Below are positions 5,931-7,516 of a stretch of DNA of 7,516 nt, piece after piece. Source of the DNA: Gemmatimonadota bacterium (lineage in GTDB: Bacteria; Gemmatimonadota; Gemmatimonadetes; Longimicrobiales; Gaopeijiaceae); the NCBI GenBank assembly GCA_030618065.1, contig JAUXEE010000088.1:1-7516 (forward strand), in the 5' to 3' direction. The translations under genes and the position numbers were made by a program. Numbering within the stretch: position 1 is the first letter of the stretch; every line of letters starts with the position of its first letter. A model generated the notes under the pieces. The model had not been told where the DNA came from and ran no database searches. It saw only the letters and a list, made by a program, of their open reading frames with translations.

Positions 5931-5976
5931 CCCGGATAGAACGGAAGTCCGGCTCCTGAAAGCCGGCAAATCCGGG
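5931..5976 (+). other. Nested stem-loop in the rpoA-rplQ gap
   Basis: A perfect 7-bp outer stem, CCCGGAT (5931-5937) with ATCCGGG (5970-5976), encloses a perfect 6-bp inner hairpin, CCGGCT (5949-5954) with AGCCGG (5961-5966), loop CCTGAA. The asymmetric internal loop is 11 nt on the 5' side and 3 nt on the 3' side. It begins 18 nt after the rpoA stop. GCCTTTGG follows, without a real T-run. This two-tier fold is less likely by chance than the single hairpins in the other gaps and could be a regulatory or processing element, for example a binding site for a ribosomal protein. Confidence 0.45.
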
Positions 5977-6025
5977 CCTTTGGATACTAGGCAGAAGGAA
6001 CCCCAAGCCCTAGGTTAGGACGCGA

Positions 6026-6040
6026 CCGATGCGACATCGG
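6026..6040 (+). promoter_or_regulatory. rplQ: Hairpin enclosing the rplQ start codon
   Basis: CCGATG (6026-6031) is perfectly complementary to CATCGG (6035-6040) with a CGA triloop, so the ATG at 6029-6031 lies inside the stem. The 3' arm encodes the conserved residues H3 and R4 of L17, and only the upstream CCG is free to vary. The structure could damp initiation until a ribosome or protein opens it. With only three non-coding bases contributing, coincidence is possible. Confidence 0.35.
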
Positions 6041-6394
6041 ATAAAGGGCCGAAAACTGAACCGGACCACCGCCCACAGAAAGGCGGTTCTTCGGAACATG
6101 GCCACGTCGCTCTTCCAGCATGAGCGGATTGAGACGACCACGGCCAAGGCCAAAGAGCTCCGCCCCTTTGCAGAGCGACTCATCACGCTGGCAAAACGGG
6201 GCGATCTTCATGCCCGTCGTCTGGCGGCCAGGAAGATCTCGGACCGAGAGGTGCTGGGGAAGCTCTTTGACGACCTTGGTCCCCGGTTTGCCGAGCGGCC
6301 CGGTGGGTACACTCGGATCCTGAAGCTCGGGCCTCGCCGGGGCGACGCGGCAGATATGGCCCTCATCGAACTGGTTGAAAAGGGCTCTGAGTAA
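6029..6394 (+). CDS. rplQ: 50S ribosomal protein bL17
   Basis: bL17 is a large-subunit protein near the exit end of the peptide tunnel. The 121-residue product begins MRHRIKGRKLNRTTAHRKAVLRNM, the family's most conserved stretch, at a normal bacterial length. ERIETTTAKAKELRPFAERLITLAKRG (about 32-58) and the closing YTRILKLGPRRGDAADMALIELV (94-116) are also typical. AGGA (6017-6020) lies 8 nt before the ATG, and the start codon itself can be drawn into a short hairpin. In the classical alpha operon this is the last gene. Here another open frame follows after only 19 nt, so the operon appears to continue. Confidence 0.98.
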   Translation: MRHRIKGRKLNRTTAHRKAVLRNMATSLFQHERIETTTAKAKELRPFAERLITLAKRGDLHARRLAARKISDREVLGKLFDDLGPRFAERPGGYTRILKLGPRRGDAADMALIELVEKGSE

Positions 6395-6413
6395 AAGGAA
6401 AGGGACACGGACC

Positions 6414-6959
6414 ATGGCCAATTTCGGATCCCGCAAGGGGTTTGCTGACAAACTCGCCCTCCCCCTGATGATTCTCGCCTTCCTGGTGGTGATCGGCTTC
6501 CTCTACTGGCTTAATATCACCGCCGAACCCACTGAGGTAGTCATTGTCGAGGAAGAAGACTCCAGAAGCGGCCGGGTCTCGGCTATCCTGGACGTTACGG
6601 ATTTCCTTTCCGATCCCGGTCAATATGAAGGGCGGGTTGTGGAGGTGAGCCGGGCTCGAGTGGCCAGCCGCTTGGGCCCCCAAGCCTTCTGGATTGGGAC
6701 CGACGCTAGCCCCTTCCTGGTGAAGATGGGGCCAGATCTGGTCGAATCCGGGACTGAAGTCCTCGTCGAGCAGAGGCTCACCCTCACGGGAACGGTCTGG
6801 ATGATGGGTGACTCCACCCACTCGGCCTGGGATGCCCAGGGGGCATTTCCGAATGACGGAGATAAGACCGTAGCGGAGTTCGCAATTGGATCGCCCTTCC
6901 TAGAGGTTACCCAGATCGAGGTCCAGGGTGGGGCCGCTGAAACCGGCGGGACGAACTAG
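6414..6959 (+). CDS. Membrane-anchored protein of unknown function in ribosomal operon
   Basis: I do not recognise this family with certainty. The ATG at 6414 (181 residues) is preferred over an upstream TTG at 6375, which overlaps rplQ, because AAGGAAAGGG (6395-6404) lies just upstream. The N-terminus carries R7, K8 and K13, then one hydrophobic segment (about 14-33), predicting a cytoplasmic N-terminus and an external C-terminal domain. There is no lipobox or obvious cleavage site. An acidic patch (EEED, 46-49) leads into a beta-rich domain (about 54-171): DPGQYEGRVVEV, then ARVASRLGPQAFWIGT, then VEQRLTLTGTVW. That pattern, repeated strands with a GxVW-type end, resembles an OB-fold, but this is inference. 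Spacing is 19 nt from rplQ and 30 nt to rpmB, with codon use like its neighbours, so it is a genuine operon member. A cell-envelope role is as likely as one linked to translation. Confidence 0.85.
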   Translation: MANFGSRKGFADKLALPLMILAFLVVIGFLYWLNITAEPTEVVIVEEEDSRSGRVSAILDVTDFLSDPGQYEGRVVEVSRARVASRLGPQAFWIGTDASPFLVKMGPDLVESGTEVLVEQRLTLTGTVWMMGDSTHSAWDAQGAFPNDGDKTVAEFAIGSPFLEVTQIEVQGGAAETGGTN

Positions 6960-6989
6960 CCCAACTGAAGGAACTGAGGAAATAGACTG

Positions 6990-7208
6990 ATGGCCAGAGT
7001 GTGCTATGTGTGTGGCAAGGGCCCCGCAACGGGGAACAACGTGAGTCACGCCCACAATAAGACTCGGCGCCGGTGGCTGCCGAACCTGCAACCCGTGAAG
7101 ATCCAGCTCGACGATGGGAGCAACCGCCGGGTGAGGGTTTGCACGAACTGCATCAAATCGGGACGGATCAAGAAAGCACCGGCTAAGAGTGTGGAGGCTG
7201 TCGGATAG
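6990..7208 (+). CDS. rpmB: 50S ribosomal protein bL28, zinc-binding form
   Basis: bL28 binds 23S rRNA late in assembly of the large subunit. The 72-residue product starts MARVCYVCGKGPATGNNVSHAHNKTRRRWLPNLQPV, which is diagnostic. C5-x2-C8 and C51-x2-C54 form a complete zinc-ribbon site, so it is the C+ form. GAGGA (6976-6980) lies 9 nt before the ATG, inside a near tandem repeat AACTGAAGG/AACTGAGGA (6963-6980). rpmB more often pairs with rpmG. Here it closes the alpha operon, directly before the terminator, which is an unusual position as far as I know. Confidence 0.97.
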   Translation: MARVCYVCGKGPATGNNVSHAHNKTRRRWLPNLQPVKIQLDDGSNRRVRVCTNCIKSGRIKKAPAKSVEAVG

Positions 7209-7235
7209 GTCGTTGTCCAGCTTCCCGGCTTTTCC

Positions 7236-7270
7236 AATAGCCGCTGACCCAAGGGTCGGCGGCTATTTTC
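7236..7270 (+). terminator. Intrinsic terminator ending the ribosomal operon
   Basis: AATAGCCGCTGACCC (7236-7250) pairs with GGGTCGGCGGCTATT (7253-7267) over 15 positions with one T-G wobble, around an AA turn (a CAAG tetraloop if the last pair opens). The 3' arm runs directly into TTTTC. It begins 27 nt after the rpmB stop codon. The T-run is on the + side only, so it acts rightward. It is the only canonical terminator in the window and marks the end of the ribosomal transcript. Confidence 0.93.
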
Positions 7271-7369
7271 GTGGCCTTCCTGGTTGGACTCGGCTTCCTC
7301 GGGCCTTAACTTTCAATTCAGTCCTATTCTCCTCCATTCGACCCTTCACTGTGAGTGTGAGCATTCCAG
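7271..7369 (+). promoter_or_regulatory. Upstream region of the dehydrogenase gene, weak promoter candidate
   Basis: No gene lies in these 99 bases, and a new transcript should start here because of the terminator. The best candidate is TTGGAC (7284-7289), 17 nt, TAACTT (7307-7312). The -35 is good but the -10 matches only three of six consensus positions. A pyrimidine-rich stretch follows (about 7311-7347). No clear Shine-Dalgarno is visible before the ATG at 7370, only GTGAGTGTGAG (7351-7361). Confidence 0.2.
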
Positions 7370-7516
7370 ATGTCTCAAGAGCTTGTTGAGCGGTTCCGCA
7401 AGGACGATTTGACCTTCGGGGTCATCGGATTGGGCTATGTAGGACTCCCCCTTGCCGTGGAGGCTGCCAGAAGCGGGATCAATGTCCTGGGCTTCGACGT
7501 CCAGGAACGGGTAACG
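7370..7516 (+). CDS. Nucleotide-sugar dehydrogenase, N-terminal fragment (3' end cut)
   Basis: Only 49 codons are visible before the window ends. The protein begins MSQELVERFRKDDLTFGVIG and continues LGYVGLPLAVEAARSG, giving the Rossmann motif G20-x-G22-x2-G25 of the UDP-glucose/GDP-mannose dehydrogenase family, with D43 in GFDV as the expected acidic residue that binds the NAD ribose. These enzymes oxidise a UDP- or GDP-sugar to the uronic acid for capsule, lipopolysaccharide or exopolysaccharide synthesis. The GYVGLPLAVEAARSG wording is closest to WecC/WbpA-like UDP-N-acetyl-hexosamine dehydrogenases, but substrate cannot be judged from this fragment. It lies beyond the terminator and probably opens an unrelated polysaccharide locus. 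Confidence 0.9.
   Translation, partial: MSQELVERFRKDDLTFGVIGLGYVGLPLAVEAARSGINVLGFDVQERVT

Noticed and set aside
5326..6018. Plus-strand frame of 230 aa overlapping rpoA in another frame
   Set aside because: Ser/Arg-rich out-of-frame reading of rpoA, with no independent ribosome-binding site or family signal.
7189..7389. Plus-strand 66-aa frame across the rpmB end and the terminator
   Set aside because: It reads through the terminator hairpin, has no Shine-Dalgarno and no family resemblance.
1..7516. Mobile element, CRISPR array, tRNA/rRNA, prophage or defence genes
   Set aside because: I looked for direct-repeat arrays, terminal inverted repeats, transposase motifs and tRNA-like cloverleafs and saw none. 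Gene content is continuous housekeeping.

Overview
The window is a run of housekeeping translation and secretion genes, all on the + strand. It is the distal part of a bacterial spc/alpha ribosomal-protein cluster: secY (5' end cut), adk, map, rpmJ, rpsM, rpsK, rpsD, rpoA, rplQ, an unrecognised membrane-anchored protein, rpmB, a strong intrinsic terminator, then the first 49 codons of a nucleotide-sugar dehydrogenase. The base composition is GC-rich. The secY-adk-map and rpsM-rpsK-rpsD-rpoA-rplQ orders, the zinc-type Adk and the zinc-binding forms of L36, S4 and L28 are all bacterial. The RpoA N-terminal domain (AVWGFRIGGVVHEHQTI and following) reminds me of Gemmatimonadota. I offer that only as a low-confidence suggestion, because no homology search was possible.

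Layout. (1) 1-2890 holds secY, adk and map, with a GC hairpin between secY and adk and a four-unit 15-bp tandem repeat covering the adk-map junction and the map start codon. (2) 2891-3026 contains no gene. infA, often found here, is absent, and the gap instead carries a sigma-70-like promoter (TTGAGA, 17 nt, TATACT) followed by a perfect TATAAT. (3) 3027-6394 is rpmJ plus a complete alpha operon. Its inter-gene gaps are wide (59, 99, 62, 92 and 116 nt) and most contain a GC-rich hairpin without a U-tract. (4) 6414-7208 adds a 181-residue single-TM protein and rpmB, each with a good Shine-Dalgarno and short spacing, so they look like operon members. (5) 7236-7270 is a 15-bp intrinsic terminator. 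The dehydrogenase gene beyond it should be a separate unit, possibly the start of a surface-polysaccharide locus.

The genes supply the core of the SecYEG channel, adenylate balance, N-terminal Met removal, five ribosomal proteins plus L28, and the RNA polymerase alpha subunit. Nothing here is an obvious new defence or mobile system. The points most worth checking are the membrane protein inside the ribosomal operon, the tandem repeat that supplies the map start region, the missing infA, and the structured gaps of the alpha operon.
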